DNA from: Homalodisca vitripennis
Lineage: Eukaryota; Arthropoda; Insecta; Hemiptera; Cicadellidae
NCBI RefSeq assembly: GCF_021130785.1
Contig: NC_060215.1
Span: 68,142,501 to 68,206,500 of the forward strand
Direction: 5' to 3'
DNA length: 64,000 nucleotides
Shown here: positions 19,723 through 34,039 of the stretch, piece by piece
Position numbering within the stretch: the stretch's first letter is position 1
Layout: each line of letters begins with the position of its first letter
Program-made: the position numbers and the translations under genes
The notes under the pieces: model-generated
What the model was told of the DNA's origin: nothing
Databases searched by the model: none
What the model saw: the letters and a program-made list of their open reading frames with translations, nothing else

Positions 19723-20870
19723 TCATGCTACATGGTCCACATATATTTTAGGTCAGATATGCCGGAGATGAAGTTTGGTGATGTCTGACCGGCTTGTACT
19801 TGCTTGCAACTCCTACCCGCAATACTCACAACTTTCTGCAAGTATCTATATAGAAATGTAATGTAGCACATCAACGGTCATTACCGTATATTATCTTGGT
19901 TATAAGTTTAGAATTTTTCATCAATGTATACGATCTTTATCTTTTTATGCTTTCTCATTGAATAGCACTTAGTTATGTACTTTAATTATTATGTAGACTA
20001 CTTAATAGAATTTCAAAAGGTTGAAACGTACTGTTAACTGGTGAATGAAAAAGGCGAGCATGTTACGATTTTTAGAAATTTAAATGTGCATTGACTAACT
20101 AAATTGAGTCTGAAATAAATCTTACTTAAGTGGAAAGAAATATTGAGATGGCATTTTGTGTACTTGAATTTTGTGTTGTTTTAAGTATCTACACAATTAA
20201 ATAGTAGACGTAAAACACGAGGTAAGAGAATAGTAGAAGAGCGGGCACTCCAGAAACAATATGTTGACAGTTTCCTACCAAACGTGGAAACGTGTCAATT
20301 TAACCTCTCCTTTTGGAGGGTATTATATTGTGGCAACGATGACAGTGCCCGGTGGGAAATGGAAACCCATCGACAGTGGCTCTAGTGGTAGCGGGTTTTG
20401 TGGGTTAGGAAGGTTGGCGAATGTGTGTATGAGTCGACCATGTTACGAACCCAGGCTGATCTGATACCAGACTAATGAGACTATGCACATAGTGGATATA
20501 TGACAGTTAAAGGTATGGATCCACGCAGCCCCGCTGCGCCTGCTGACGTCAGCATCACCCGTTACCACAGAGGAGTCAAAATATTCATTGTTTGTATATT
20601 TACATAAGTTTTAAAAGTTACAAAATTGTATTGAATACTTCCATTATATTTCTAAAATGTGTTATTTGGTCTTTTTACGTTTGACTTATTCTAGTATCGA
20701 TTTCGTTACTGTTGGTATAATATATTTGTTTTTGTCATTCGTGGAAGTAAAATATCGCTGAATATATTTTAGTGTGTATATACTCCCCATTAAGCCATGT
20801 TTATAAAGTCGCTTTATACATAATTATCCACCACGAATAATAACGTCAAGGAGAGGAGTCAATTAGGGCC
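19723..20870. other. intergenic stretch, no gene seen
   Basis: No reliable coding frame. A + strand frame at 20261-20464 has no recognisable domain and a residue mix typical of translated noncoding DNA. A short G+C-rich patch lies at 20520-20570 (GCAGCCCCGCTGCGCC). Confidence 0.4.
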
Positions 20871-21110
20871 AATCAGAAGTCATCTAAAAATGTGTGTAAA
20901 AGGTCACTAAAGAAATGGGAGGCGCGCAGTGAAGTCAGTCCGAGCTAGGACCATGAGTGAACTAGCAAGGCACGCGCTCCTTGAGAGATATAGGCACGAA
21001 TTTTGATAAAGTCTAATAATTACTCCTGAGGTGCAAATAGTGTCCGGCAGACGAGAGCGGTTTGAACGGTCTTACTGTTAACCACGAGGAAAGAACACAG
21101 GTAAGAAGTG
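20871..21110 (+). promoter_or_regulatory. possible promoter and noncoding first exon with splice donor
   Basis: This stretch is richer in CpG than its surroundings and ends with a strong donor (GAACACAG then GTAAGAAG, GT at 21101). It could be the 5' UTR exon of a host gene. CRELD, whose first coding exon starts at 27381, is the only host gene in view downstream, but no direct link is visible. It could equally be a transposon-derived segment. Confidence 0.2.
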
Positions 21111-22790
21111 ACTGAGAGGAGAGCGAAATTAGTAATGGTCAGTTATTGATTGTGAGGAGGAGGACTGACTATGTGATGAAATATAGTGTTCGACCGATAT
21201 ATGATATCTACATTCCAATTAATTTTGAACAGACCGAGACAACGTTTAAAAGTGTTGTGCATAACCTTAATATACTACGACGCAGTGGCAGACTAGAGAA
21301 ATATAAAGGTGGACGATGACGTGTGCAGTTGGAGATTCATCCACTCATCTGATAATTATTTACTCTGAGCCTATTGATATTGACTGAAGCTAGTTCTGAT
21401 TCCTGACAAATGACACATACAAGGTAAACCTTCCGTATAAAGTTGAAAAGGATATAAAAACGTTGCTCTCTACTAATGTTTGAGCTATAGAAACATTAAG
21501 CTTTGAGAGGATGTGAAGGAACCACTTTCTGACGCGTTTTCGGTACAGTTGAAGCGTGACGTGGAATTTTCCTTCAAACCTCTAAATTGAATGACTTAGT
21601 TGTCAAAATTGTTTAAATGTAAATTCAACTAGTTTAATTCAAACAGTAATTGTAAATTCTTTCTTTGAGAATTAGTCGTCGACTATTTTACATATGTATG
21701 GTTTCATGAGGTGAGGCTTCAGTGGGGAATCGTAATTTCCAATAAGACATGACCCATCACGAAGAAGTTCGTTCTCTAACGCTGCCTTCTTTGAACTGTT
21801 AAGAAAAATCCCCTCTTAATTTTTAAGTCCATATTGTTCGACTGAAATGTAAGTAAAAGAATAGTTAAAACTGTACCACCGCCAAAAGAACAATACTGCG
21901 TGTCTCCTTTTAATTTTGTCGTCTACTGTTTGGAGAAGTATTAACACGTTTGTCTTATATTTTAATTCCTCATGGCTGTCTGATACATGTATAAAGGAAA
22001 TATTAACTACCATAGAATTATCAAGGTTGTATTATTTCAGAAATCACAGAATATGGAAGAGGCGGAGATCCAGGTTCACCTTGAATCATGTTCAGAGACA
22101 GCATAATGTACAGCGCATGAGTAGGAAACCCATTGGAATCAGCATGGCATCAGTTCTTAAATGCAGGCTGCCTCTAAGTCCTCAGGAGCAAACGCAGAAT
22201 AGACCTATCATACACAGTACATAACCTTACACAGTAAATAACCAAGTCTTCGAACAATGAGTGAAAAAAATAGATTCAGATCATTAGACTTAAAAATGTT
22301 TGTTTTCAAATTCATTCGAAAAAAAAACATTTTTCCAAGAATCAAGAGAAATAAGTTATATGGTTGTTAAGTCCTCCTTTTGAGACATATGCTAGGCGTA
22401 TTTTATCTTCTTTCCACCCACGACATATGTTTCCAAGAGATTTTTTAATGTATCAATTATGGATTCGTTTTTCCTAAATCCAAATTGACTTAGGCATCAT
22501 TATATTTCAAATCCTTCCAAATAATTTTGTAAGTTTTACCAAGCAATCTCATCAAACAATATAATGGAAAGTTGTGGTGAATTTAAATAGAAATATAGCT
22601 TATTCCCTATTGAGGATAATCCTTTTAGTTAGATGATGCGTGATAAATATCAAAATATATTTCAAACCTATTTGGATTATCCAAAAAGAAAAACCTCCGA
22701 TGTCATATGATTTTTGGGTACAGTTTCTGCAAAGTGCAGGTCATCACAGTCACGCCCATAGTGGTCACAGGCATATATCCCAACAGATAT
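21111..22790. other. mostly noncoding stretch with one good splice-acceptor-like site
   Basis: A strong acceptor-like site (GTATTATTTCAG at 22029-22040) is followed by a short frame (MEEAEIQVHLES) that soon stops. From about 22340 the translated + strand has shredded retroelement character. No gene can be supported. Confidence 0.3.
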
Positions 22791-22799
22791 CCAGGGTTC

Positions 22800-23560
22800 A
22801 TCACCCAAAGACGATGTGCCTGCAAAGATTTTCATCATCGACCTGGTGGGTACAATTGATCTTGAGCAATGTATTCTCGATGATGATGTGAAATTATTTA
22901 AAGCAGTATGCTCAATAATTGAGAACTAGAGGAATCTTAAGAGGAATATAAACTTGGTTGAAGTGTGGTGTGAATCCAATGGTATGAGACTGAACAGTGA
23001 TACATTTGTATGTCTGATCCTCCACAAAATTCAACCCCCTTATTTGTTTCTATACCAACTTGTTATCTAATCTTGAGGAGGGTTGATGGCATCAAGTACC
23101 TTGGAGTACCTATGTCCATCTTTAAACTTTAAGCCACATACCAGTTATATCTGTGCCTAGGTCATTACAATATGTCTTGAACCTATCTACCAGGTTTATC
23201 CAAAAACCTTCTGTCCAAGAGCTTCAGGACGCCTAAGGCCCTTGCCCCTACCTGAGCGACAAAATTCTCTCAGCTACGTGACTTCAGCGACAGCGTACAT
23301 CACAAACATTTAGTAAAACATAAGCGTGTCCTAGCTTGGCATGCAACGCAACTGTTACATATACAATTCCTTATCTGAAAGCTCTATGAGATGCAGTTCA
23401 ACGTCTTATTCAATCAGTCCGTAATGCAGAAAGCAGGGTTATTCTCAGTCGATGCAAGAAACTCATACTAATGATGTACTATATTCTAAAACAAAGCAAT
23501 TATCTAGTGAAAAATTGTTAGAAACTTTTTTTTCTCGATTCCCCAGCTCAACTTAGGCAA
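22800..23560 (+). mobile_element. LINE G: heavily decayed reverse transcriptase remnant
   Basis: Translated + strand frames with stops show RT-type blocks: DDVKLFKAVCSIIEN, then LVEVWCESNGMRLNSD (the usual 'W---N-M-LN--K' region after the YADD box) and a stretch resembling a C-terminal domain. Many stops and shifts. The last 200 bp (about 23370-23560) share sequence with 26890-27090, including TTCAATCAGTCCGTAAT, so this belongs to a repeat family with at least two copies here. Confidence 0.6.
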
Positions 23561-23780
23561 TAAATAACTGTTTGTAGACTTCAGATGTGTTTTGATTGTA
23601 GTGTTGAGTTAATTTGATTTGAACAAACATTTCTATGTAATTGTAAAATTCTATATAAAAGCTGAAGTTAGTAGTTTTTAACAATAGTCATGCAGTCATA
23701 TAAGCCACAGTTCAATATACAACAATATAATTTAGATTTCATAACACATGTTTGAATATCGTGAAATGGATTTTTATACC

Positions 23781-25877
<2,097 letters not shown>

Positions 25878-25909
<32 letters not shown>
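25878..25909. repeat. (TG)n microsatellite, 16 units
   Basis: Run of TG dinucleotides at the 5' break point of LINE E. The element is thus flanked by TG repeats on both sides. Confidence 0.95.
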
Positions 25910-25912
<3 letters not shown>

Positions 25913-26880
25913 TGTTTAGCAGTTCATACAACTGAAACTAACTAACGCACGAAGCTAGTCGTCCTCTTTGCAAAATCACTTTTCAAGAACCCCAACAACT
26001 TGGTCAACGGCCTCATTTGCCATCCTCGAGTAATTTTTAAACATCGCAGAATACTTTTGCAGTTATTGATTTTCTAACACCCACTAAAAAATCCAACGCT
26101 CTTCAAGAATGTCGTTTGTTGGAGCTCTATCGAACGATGTCATATATCTTCTTCATTAAAGTATTTATAATTCAGTATCAAGCCATCTAACAGCAGCAAA
26201 TTCATTTTTTCACTCATAGGTAATATGTTTATTAGTTCTGTTATTAATGTAGAATGAAAATCTCTTCGCAACCTTCGCTTCCCATTGTTGTTGGTCATCT
26301 GTTGAGAGCACTATGGTCACTATTTTTGTCGCCGACACCGTTCGGTTTGGTCAATTCCTCGGAAAGGGTCACCCAGCTAGACCGGGCCTAGGTTTTCCTC
26401 TGACCACGTCTATAGTCGCGTCAGGAGCCCGAATTACATTGTTAATAGTTTTGTAAGATTTTTTAATTAGATACATGTTACAATTTTATGAAACAGTCTA
26501 ACTATCTTATATATTTTAAATGTATCAAATGTAGCGTTACTATATTGAATGATCCCAATAATTCTTAAAGTGTAACGTCGAAACGTAGCCTTTGAAACGG
26601 GTTGTAGCGGGTGGTAGGATGGGATGGGGCAAGAGCCGTGCCCCCAGAAGTCCCGGGTCATAGCGAAAAAATTCGAGAAAAACAGTATGACTACGGCCCT
26701 GACCTCAAGAGCCAGGTGTGGTGCAGGCTTTCTGACCGAAGTTCAACTGGAATTGGGTTGTATTAATAATATATTACATATTCCACCTTCAGACAATCTT
26801 GTATTTACGCCACAAATTTAAATATACATTGTTTAGAACCTTTTTCTCTAAACTAATTTAAGACCATATAAAATTCCTTA
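25910..26880. other. intergenic stretch, no gene seen
   Basis: No coding frame stands out. G+C-richer patches at 26320-26440 and 26600-26760 differ from the background and may be remains of other repeats; no domain is visible. Confidence 0.4.
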
Positions 26881-26889
26881 TCAGAAAAC

Positions 26890-27090
26890 TTTAGCAATTA
26901 TAAACAATAGTAAGATTCAATTCAACGCCGCCTTATTCAATCAGTCCGTAATACAGAAAACATGATTATTCTCAATTGGTAAAAAAACTCAAACCTACGA
27001 TGTATTAGAAAGAAACAAAATATGTAGTGAACAAAAGTTGTTACACTCTTCTTCCTCCATTCCCCGGCGGTTTTAATCACTTATCACTAT
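26890..27090 (+). repeat. second copy of the dispersed repeat seen at 23370-23560
   Basis: Shares CTTATTCAATCAGTCCGTAAT, CAGAAA, TTATTCTCA and TTCCCC-type blocks in the same order with 23370-23560, at a guess 70-75 percent alike. Confidence 0.7.
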
Positions 27091-27380
27091 TGACTATGGC
27101 CGGTGTGTTAGTTAAGCACAATGCACCTATTTTTATTCACAATTCTCCACGTAATCTAGTGGTATTGGGCTCTTGGTGAAGTGCCGCCTCTGCTTGCATA
27201 TAATAATGCATGAACACTACCACGATTATTTGAGGGATTAATTACACGCATAGCTAACGAATAGGCTATCTAAAATATACCAGTGTCTTTTCAACTGCTG
27301 TGTATTTGTGATACTAACGAAGTAAAGGGTGCATGTGTTACTAGCAGACTACTATTAGTTCTGAGTTAGTAGTGACTACT

Positions 27381-27554
27381 ATGACACTGTTTACAGTTAT
27401 TATTGGCTATCAAATAATGGTTGTTTTGTTGTTTTCATCATTTACTGCATCAGAGAGAGATCTGGCTCTTGGTAAGGATTCGGATAAACAATTAACAACA
27501 CTTAAACTTCCTCCCTGCCAAGCGTGTAAAATGGTTGTTGAATCTTTTATCAAG
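27381..27554 (+). CDS. Creld: CRELD1-type protein, coding exon 1 (signal peptide, CXXC)
   Basis: First coding exon of the only host gene in the window. Start ATG at 27381; 58 codons in phase 0, donor GTAAGA at 27555. Residues 1-24 form a signal peptide (MTLFTVIIGYQIMVVLLFSS), then PPCQACKMVVESFIK opens the family's WE domain and carries the CXXC pair. Joining the seven exons by GT-AG rules gives about 379 residues with every phase matching: WE domain, EGF-like and furin-like Cys-rich repeats, a Ca-binding EGF, and two C-terminal membrane segments, the layout of CRELD1. Family knowledge: CRELD proteins are ER proteins with roles in secretion of receptors and cell adhesion; CXXC proteins of this family are proposed to act on disulfides. 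Confidence 0.9.
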
Positions 27555-28271
27555 GTAAGAAACAATGTTAGGGTTTAATTTCTATCAATAGGACTATAAG
27601 TATTTGACAAGTATTATATAATAATTCCACCCATAATAACTTTTCAAACTCTGAAAAATAAAACTAAAAAGTGCAGGAGATTTGTAAAGCTATATGAAAT
27701 CCTTAAATAATTTTAAAGTAGGCTATTGCATTTTTTCAAAATTGGTTGGATGAGGAACAACTGATAAATTCTATATGGGATTAAGATTTCAACTCATTAA
27801 ATGAAAGAAAACAACAGTCAAAATCTAATACTGTTTGCAAAAATGTTTTCTGGTCCTTATACTAAGTAATGAAAGTATAAAGTTTGGAGTTTCACATTTT
27901 ATTCATATGACTGTGTTCGCTTTGTACTGAACTGACTACATGTCTGTCATTCTATGAATATGATATTGAACAGTACTTATGAGTACTGGTTTTCTGGACA
28001 TTTTCTAAATCGATGATAAATTTCTTACAAATAATTTTAAAAGTTATTTAAAGTGAGTAACATGTTAAGAATGAATCACTTTATACTTGGCCTATATAAT
28101 TCTTTTATAGAAAGAAATCCACATACGTGTGTGCAATACAGGAAGGACGTTTACACTATTTGATACCGTTAAATCACTCGTGCTAAATGTTAGTAATTCT
28201 TACTTGTAATAATTTAAATACATTTTTCTTTATTAGTATTCTGTAAATTTATAAATGCAATTTTTGTTTAA

Positions 28272-28691
28272 CACTTCATAACGGCGTGTACCCCATTGGG
28301 TACATGCGATCTTTCACAACTTCCATCGGGTACACACTGGGATTTCATAAAATGTATTGTGTGCCTGATGATGTACACATTGCTATGTATTTTCTTGTTG
28401 TGTTTTTATTGTTTGCCTGTCTTGGTGACAAATATGATCCCACACTTAAGAAATACCTCAGACTGTCATGTATCCTGTCAGGTGCATTATTGCTTAATTT
28501 ATTAGGTACCCCTTGGGTACAGGGAGAAACATTGAAGAACATATTATTTTGAAATTTTTTTAAAATTGCGAAGTCTACATTTTTTTTATACTTGGATGTT
28601 TAACATTTAATAAGTTATGTTTTTACCATTATTATTGAACAATTCAATGGGATATGAAAAAGTTAGGAAGTTAGCAGTTGTCGTAAACGTG
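28272..28691. mobile_element. possible TTAA-type non-autonomous element (weak)
   Basis: Begins with TTAA CACTTCATAACGGCG and has the dyad GTACCCCATTGGGTAC just inside, with GGTACCCCTTGGGTAC further on. A matching terminus at 28691 (AACGTGTTAA) agrees only partly. The subterminal dyad resembles those of the TTAA elements listed below, but the ends are not secure. The open frames across 28286-28552 have no recognisable domain. Confidence 0.3.
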
Positions 28692-29399
28692 TTAAATAAA
28701 TGCCCACGACATTAATCTTTCATAATGTCATTTGTTGTGTATATACAAGTTTTGTTTAATGTATTTATGTATTAAAGGCCTATCTTGAGAATTCGTGAAT
28801 TATTTTACAATAAATTTGACATTTTAGTGTTCTTTTTATGATTGACAAGGGCGTTATTAATTTGGCCCAGTAAATTCACAAGACTGAATTATCTTTAAAA
28901 AAAAAATTAGTTGTTATGTTTATATGATTTTGTATTTATATTTATGAATTGAATTATTTACAGTACCTCATGAAAACACCCAAAAAAGTTCTTTATAACG
29001 TTATATCTGTAGGCTAATCTTTGTTTGGTTCAGAAATATTAGTGTATATCAACTATTGATTGTGGAAGAAATATTGAGCTGGTTCTTCAATATTATGTTT
29101 GGTAAATTTTAAAAAAAGTTGCTTTTCTCATGATTCATTTATTTTTTAGTAGAATATTAATTATTATTATTAGAATATTAGAATATAAATATTAAATAAA
29201 AAACTGCAGAGAGATCTAATGAGAAAGATGTCCGCTTGTGGGAGTAAATCCCTTAATGTAGGGAATTTCTTAATCTCCATACTTTACACCTAAAATACTG
29301 ATATTTTAACCAAAAACAATTGAAACCATGAGAATAGCAGTAAAGAAATGTTATTTTGTTCATTAAGCTACCAAACACTTAACTAACCTATATACCTGA

Positions 29400-29880
29400 C
29401 CAAAACCTATTCAGCCAATGACGCTGTGTAGCGGGTACATGAATCAAAGCAACGTCGTGCGTGGCTGCTGCTTGGATGGGTGACCGATGAGTGACTGTCC
29501 TTGCAAGAGCCCACCTGCTCGTCAATTGGTGGTGGTTCGGAAGTCACCTTTAAGCCATTTGTCCCTTGGTTAAGTGTTAGAGAGCGCTTCTTAGCCCTAA
29601 CTTTGCCTGATAAAATAAGATATTACCCTTCTGTCTACTCTCTACCTAACTGTCTCACCTACCCAAGGGCCAACCGCCCTACCTCTGAGGGTCAACTGCC
29701 CTACTCGAGGACCTACCTAAGAGCGAAAACACAACCAGAGGGTTTACCTCTCTACTTGAGAAAAACTGTTCAACCCAAGAGCTAAACGCTCTACTCAAGA
29801 GCTGTCCATCCTATCTGAGGACTTGCCACCCTCCTACCCAAGAGGAATTTTCACTCTTAAAAGGGGGAATATTTTTTCCA
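29400..29880 (+). mobile_element. 5S-rRNA-derived element (SINE3-like) in CRELD intron 1
   Basis: 29446-29486 matches the internal control region of animal 5S rRNA: AAGCAACGTCG (box A), then CTTGGATGGGTGACCG (box C) 24 nt after the start of box A, exactly the 5S spacing. The 5' part of 5S is shortened (GCCAATGAC about 30 nt upstream). Downstream, up to about 29850, is a degenerate repeat of CTACC(C)AAGAGC / GCCCTACTCGAGG words. This is the arrangement of a SINE with a 5S-like Pol III head; a 3' partner LINE is not identified. Confidence 0.65.
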
Positions 29881-30505
29881 TTTTTAAGCCTTTTCTTATT
29901 TTTATTTAATGAATACATACAAATTATACAGTACTTGTAATATGTTTTTATTGCACAGTTTTATTTGTAGTTTTTAAAGTGGTATCTTATGAGACGCAGT
30001 TAGTCAAACTAAAAACACAATTTTTTTTAGAAGATTTTTATTTGAAGAAAAATAAAAATTATAAAAAAGTAAGCATGAACAAATTGCTTTCACATAACCT
30101 GTCCTGTCCAGGAAGGATGTACTACCTCTCACATGTTAATAAGAAAATACCAATATTTTTAGTCCCTTGTACCTGTATCAGGAATATTCTCTTGACACCA
30201 AATATCTGCAAAACAATAAATTATCATTCGCTTGAATAAATCTTCAATAGCTTGTTCTTTCAATAGGCCCCATCATATTTTTGTTTTTTGATTTACACTC
30301 TTTTATAGTACTTATAATCAGTAATCATGGTAGCCTATATTGAAATTAAGCTCTGCTGATATGAAAATGACTATCATTTGTATTTAGATATTATTTTACA
30401 ATTAATTTTAAATAAGGTCCATTGCAATGACTTATTGAAAAATAACTTAATTTTTTATATTCTGTTGTAATGTTACAAAAAAAACAATATTTTAATTTAT
30501 TTCAG

Positions 30506-30649
30506 GGAATGGAACGTACAGCCAGAAACCATTTTGGTGGAGGAGACACTGCATGGGAAGAAAAAAATCTAGGATCATACGCTACAAGTGAGGTGCGCTT
30601 AGTTGAGATTCAAGAGCACCTATGTGAAGATGACAGAGCAAGAGACCAA
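30506..30649 (+). CDS. Creld: CRELD exon 2 (WE domain)
   Basis: 48 codons in phase 0; acceptor TTTATTTCAG, donor GTAAGC at 30650. Encodes GMERTARNHFGGGDTAWEEK and SEVRLVEIQEHLCEDD, the signature core of the CRELD WE domain (Trp/Glu-rich). The residues agree with the family almost without change. Intron 1 (2.95 kb) upstream carries the 5S-derived element. Confidence 0.93.
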
Positions 30650-31153
30650 GTAAGCTATCTCAAATAAGTATTGTTAAACATTCAGGATTTTGTATTTTAG
30701 GAATTTTTCAAGGGTGAAAGCATTTGATCTAAAATCTTTCAAACAAGATATAACAAAGTTAATTTTTTACTCATCTCTTTTCTATATTCCTTTTTTTTTT
30801 TAAGAAAATATTACCAATGTAGTCAAGTAATTTATCCAATCTTAGTTCTAAAGATATTTTATAAATAAAGCAGGCCTCAATCAGTAAAACTGAATACTGC
30901 ATTTAATATAGATTTTTGTGTAAAGAGGGAAGTTCTATAAATAGATTATGAGCGTTATACGAAAGAGTATGGTGGCACACCACCATACCAAAACCACCCA
31001 CCACTGGCCTTTCAAAACCATTGTGGGCCATGTGTATTCAATTAAGTAGTGAATATATAAAAGAATTTTATATTTTTACTTTTTTATCCTTCTTGTATGT
31101 CAGTTGTGTTGCAGTACTCATAAACATTTTGTGTGTACACCCGCTTATATATA

Positions 31154-33083
31154 CAGGGTGTACATAAAGTCCTGCACGGGTATAATATTTTCTGAACGAT
31201 AACAGATAAATCAATACACCACCTAAAAATCTACTTTTTGAAGGAACTATCAGTTTTCTGTAATATCATGGGGACATCCCGCAAGGAGTCGGAAGGAAAT
31301 CTTAAATAGGAGCATAGGTCAATATGCACATCATTTTAAAGGGCTTATCTAGCAGAGTTTAATGCTGCAAACCGCACTCAAAAAGATTGATCCAGTACAA
31401 AATGGCGGCTGTTCAAATGTTTTATTTAAAAAATATGTTTACTTACCGAATGTTTTCAGAGTAAATGTTCGAATTGTTCACCTCTGGTTATTTGACAGTT
31501 GGAAAGACGCACATAAAAACTATTAACAGAATTTTCCAGATCAAATTGAGGAATCGTCTGACATTCTTGAAGTATTTTTTGTCTCAGTTCATTTAAATTT
31601 TGAGGCTTAGCTTTGTAGACGTTGTCCTTAAGGAAACCCCAAACAAAATAGTCTAATGGACAGATCTGGTGAACGTGCTGGCCATTCTACAGTCCCCCGC
31701 CTTCCGATCCACCTTTGCCAAAAAACAGTGTTTAAATAGGCTCTTACGTCGATGCCGTAATGTGGGGGTGCTCCGTCCTGTTGAAACCAGATATTCTGGT
31801 AATGTTCTCCAAACATGTTTCAAAGTGCTGGTGTAATTTCATTTTCCAGCAAACGTTGGTATGATATTGCATTTAAATTTCCTTCAATAAAGAAAGGACC
31901 CACCAACTGGTTACCTATCACACCAAGCCAGACATTCACCTTTAATGGATACTGCGTATGTGCCTCCCGTATCCAGTGAGGATTTTCGCTACTCCAGTAA
32001 CGGCAATTGTGCCTGTTTACGCTTCCATTCAGCATAAATGTACACTCGTCCGAAAACACAATATTGATTACATCAATTTCGTTGCGATCTATTTTAAAAT
32101 TAGACGCTTTCAGAAGTTTTTTAACAGACGTAACAGAGATGTCATGAGTTTGTGCCGCTGAGCGTAGGGACTCTTGCGGATTCTCAATAAATGACTGCAA
32201 TACATCTAAAGAGTTGTCTTCGGTTGTCGCAGTAGCGGGCCTTCCTGACCTATGACGATCGGAAACAATTCCTGTTTCCATAAAGCGTTGAACAGTTCTC
32301 CCTACAGTTGTTCTAGAAATTGGCTGCCTCTCGTGAAAGTAGTCATTAAATAAATGGCATGCTTCCTCGTGTGATCATCTGTTATTTCCCCAACCAACCA
32401 TCATAAGAAGTGTTATACGTTCACGTTCGTCAAGTGACATAGTGTAGTTGAAGAACTACAAGCAATACGACAAACTCTTTTGTACTAAAGCGCACTGATA
32501 GAAAGGATGGACAGCACTACTAAAACAAGAAAACTAGAATAGCCTACTATGAATAGACTGGCTAATAGGAAAGTCCTAACTGCGACCCAAAGATAAGAGA
32601 TTTCTAATTGTTACTGTTATCAGGTTTTCCCCGTTATCAATATATTAGGACCAAATTTGTAACCCTTGAGAATAACTAACGTCATAATTCACTTCTGTAC
32701 AACTGACAAGCATAATGTAGTAGTTAGCTGCAGTATTCGTTTGGTTGCAGTTTTGTTTTACTGGGGTTATGGCTACTAATAAAATGTAACCAAGTAAAAC
32801 CTTTGAACAGCCGCCTTTTTGTACTGGATCAAGCTTTTTGAGTGCGGTTTGCGGCATTAAACTCTGCTAGATAAGCCCTTTAAAATGATGTGCATATTGA
32901 CCTATGCTCCTATTTAAGATTTTCTTCCGACTCCTTGCGGGACGTCCCCATGATATTACAGAAAACTGATAGTTCCTTCAAAAAGTAGATTTTTAGGTGT
33001 AGTATTGATGTACCAAATCTTGTTGATTTATCTGTTATCGTTCAGAAAATATTATAGTCGTGCAGGACTTTATGTACACCTTG
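31154..33083 (-). mobile_element. Tc1/mariner-superfamily transposon with long TIRs
   Basis: Flanked by TA and bounded by CAGGGTGTACATAAAGTCCTG on the left and its near-exact inverse on the right. The two ends stay inverted repeats for about 270 bp (31154-31430 against 32795-33083), long for the superfamily. The minus-strand transposase is broken by an in-frame TGA: 31820-32281 contains the HTH part and the first catalytic Asp (FSDECTFMLNG), 31628-31816 the second (WFQQDGAPPHYG, then VEWPARSPDLS). The part after that is frameshifted. The copy is non-autonomous now. It lies in CRELD intron 2. Confidence 0.9.
31628..32281 (-). pseudogene. Tc1/mariner-type transposase, broken
   Basis: Two stretches in one frame separated by a TGA at 31820-31822. 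Visible: SGRPATATTEDN (a linker common after the HTH), SVKKLLKASNF, VFSDECTFML with the first Asp, VNVWLGVIG, then the second Asp in FQQDGAPPH and the SPDL block, after which the frame leaves the family pattern. The last acidic residue would follow about 40 residues later and is lost in the shift. The first part of the HTH is also missing (frame broken near 32290-32380). Confidence 0.85.
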
Positions 33084-34039
33084 TATAGTGTGCGTGTGTA
33101 TGTCACTGAAATCCTCCTAAATAGCTGGACCGATTTTATGAAAGTTTTTGTGTCTGCAGGTGGATTCGAGAATAGTTTAGATTTACAGTTCCGGCCAATT
33201 TAAATTCTTTATTTAATTATTTATTTTTTAATTTGTGTTGATTTTTTGGAATGTTTTACATTCATTCCAGCGGACTGCACTAAGACACGTAGTATAAAGA
33301 AAGTGATACTTAACGGCTATTACTACTTTCAGCTGAAGGTCATCAATAGGTAATTAATAATTAAATTTTAGAAATTATTAATTATTATTATTATTGAGGG
33401 AAATTCGAATCTTATAAAAACTGTATCACTCTACGACTTCAGTGTCCAAAAACACTGCTCTTTAAAATTAAATCTAAAATGGGCCAACAGATTGTTATAC
33501 CTTTGAGTGACTAACAATTATCTCAGGAGTGTTTAAAATGTCAGAAAAAAAGATTACGTGAATATTGTGTCTTGTTGAATTTAGCAAAGATATTTGTCCT
33601 GAATCACAATTATTAATCGCATTGGTGCTCGGCCAATAATAATTAACATAAACACTCTTAAGTTATCTACTACTTAAGCTTGCCAGAACAATATTTGCAT
33701 TAGTAAAAATAGTGTTGTTAAAATATTTAGAACCTTAATAATTAAAAGCTGAGATATTTTGTAAAGAGGTTTGATTTGAAACAGTTTAGTTACAAAATAA
33801 CATTTTTAATTTACTGTCAGAATATACATAAAAAATGGAAAGTATTCTTTTGATATAAAATGCAAAATGAAAGTTTACCATGGTGATTATTTTTGTAAAA
33901 ACCTGGATTATGTCACCTTCTTAGAAGGTTCCATAATCCAGGGGAAAACAAATTATTTTTAACATCAGTTCATCTTTAGAAAACTAATGGAACTCTGAGA
34001 ATCAACCTCATTAAATCTGTAGCCTTCTGTGTTTTTTAA

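Noticed and set aside
28286..28552. Hydrophobic + strand frames in CRELD intron 1
   Set aside because: Lies in what may be a TTAA element, no family resemblance, and a similarly long frame exists on the opposite strand.
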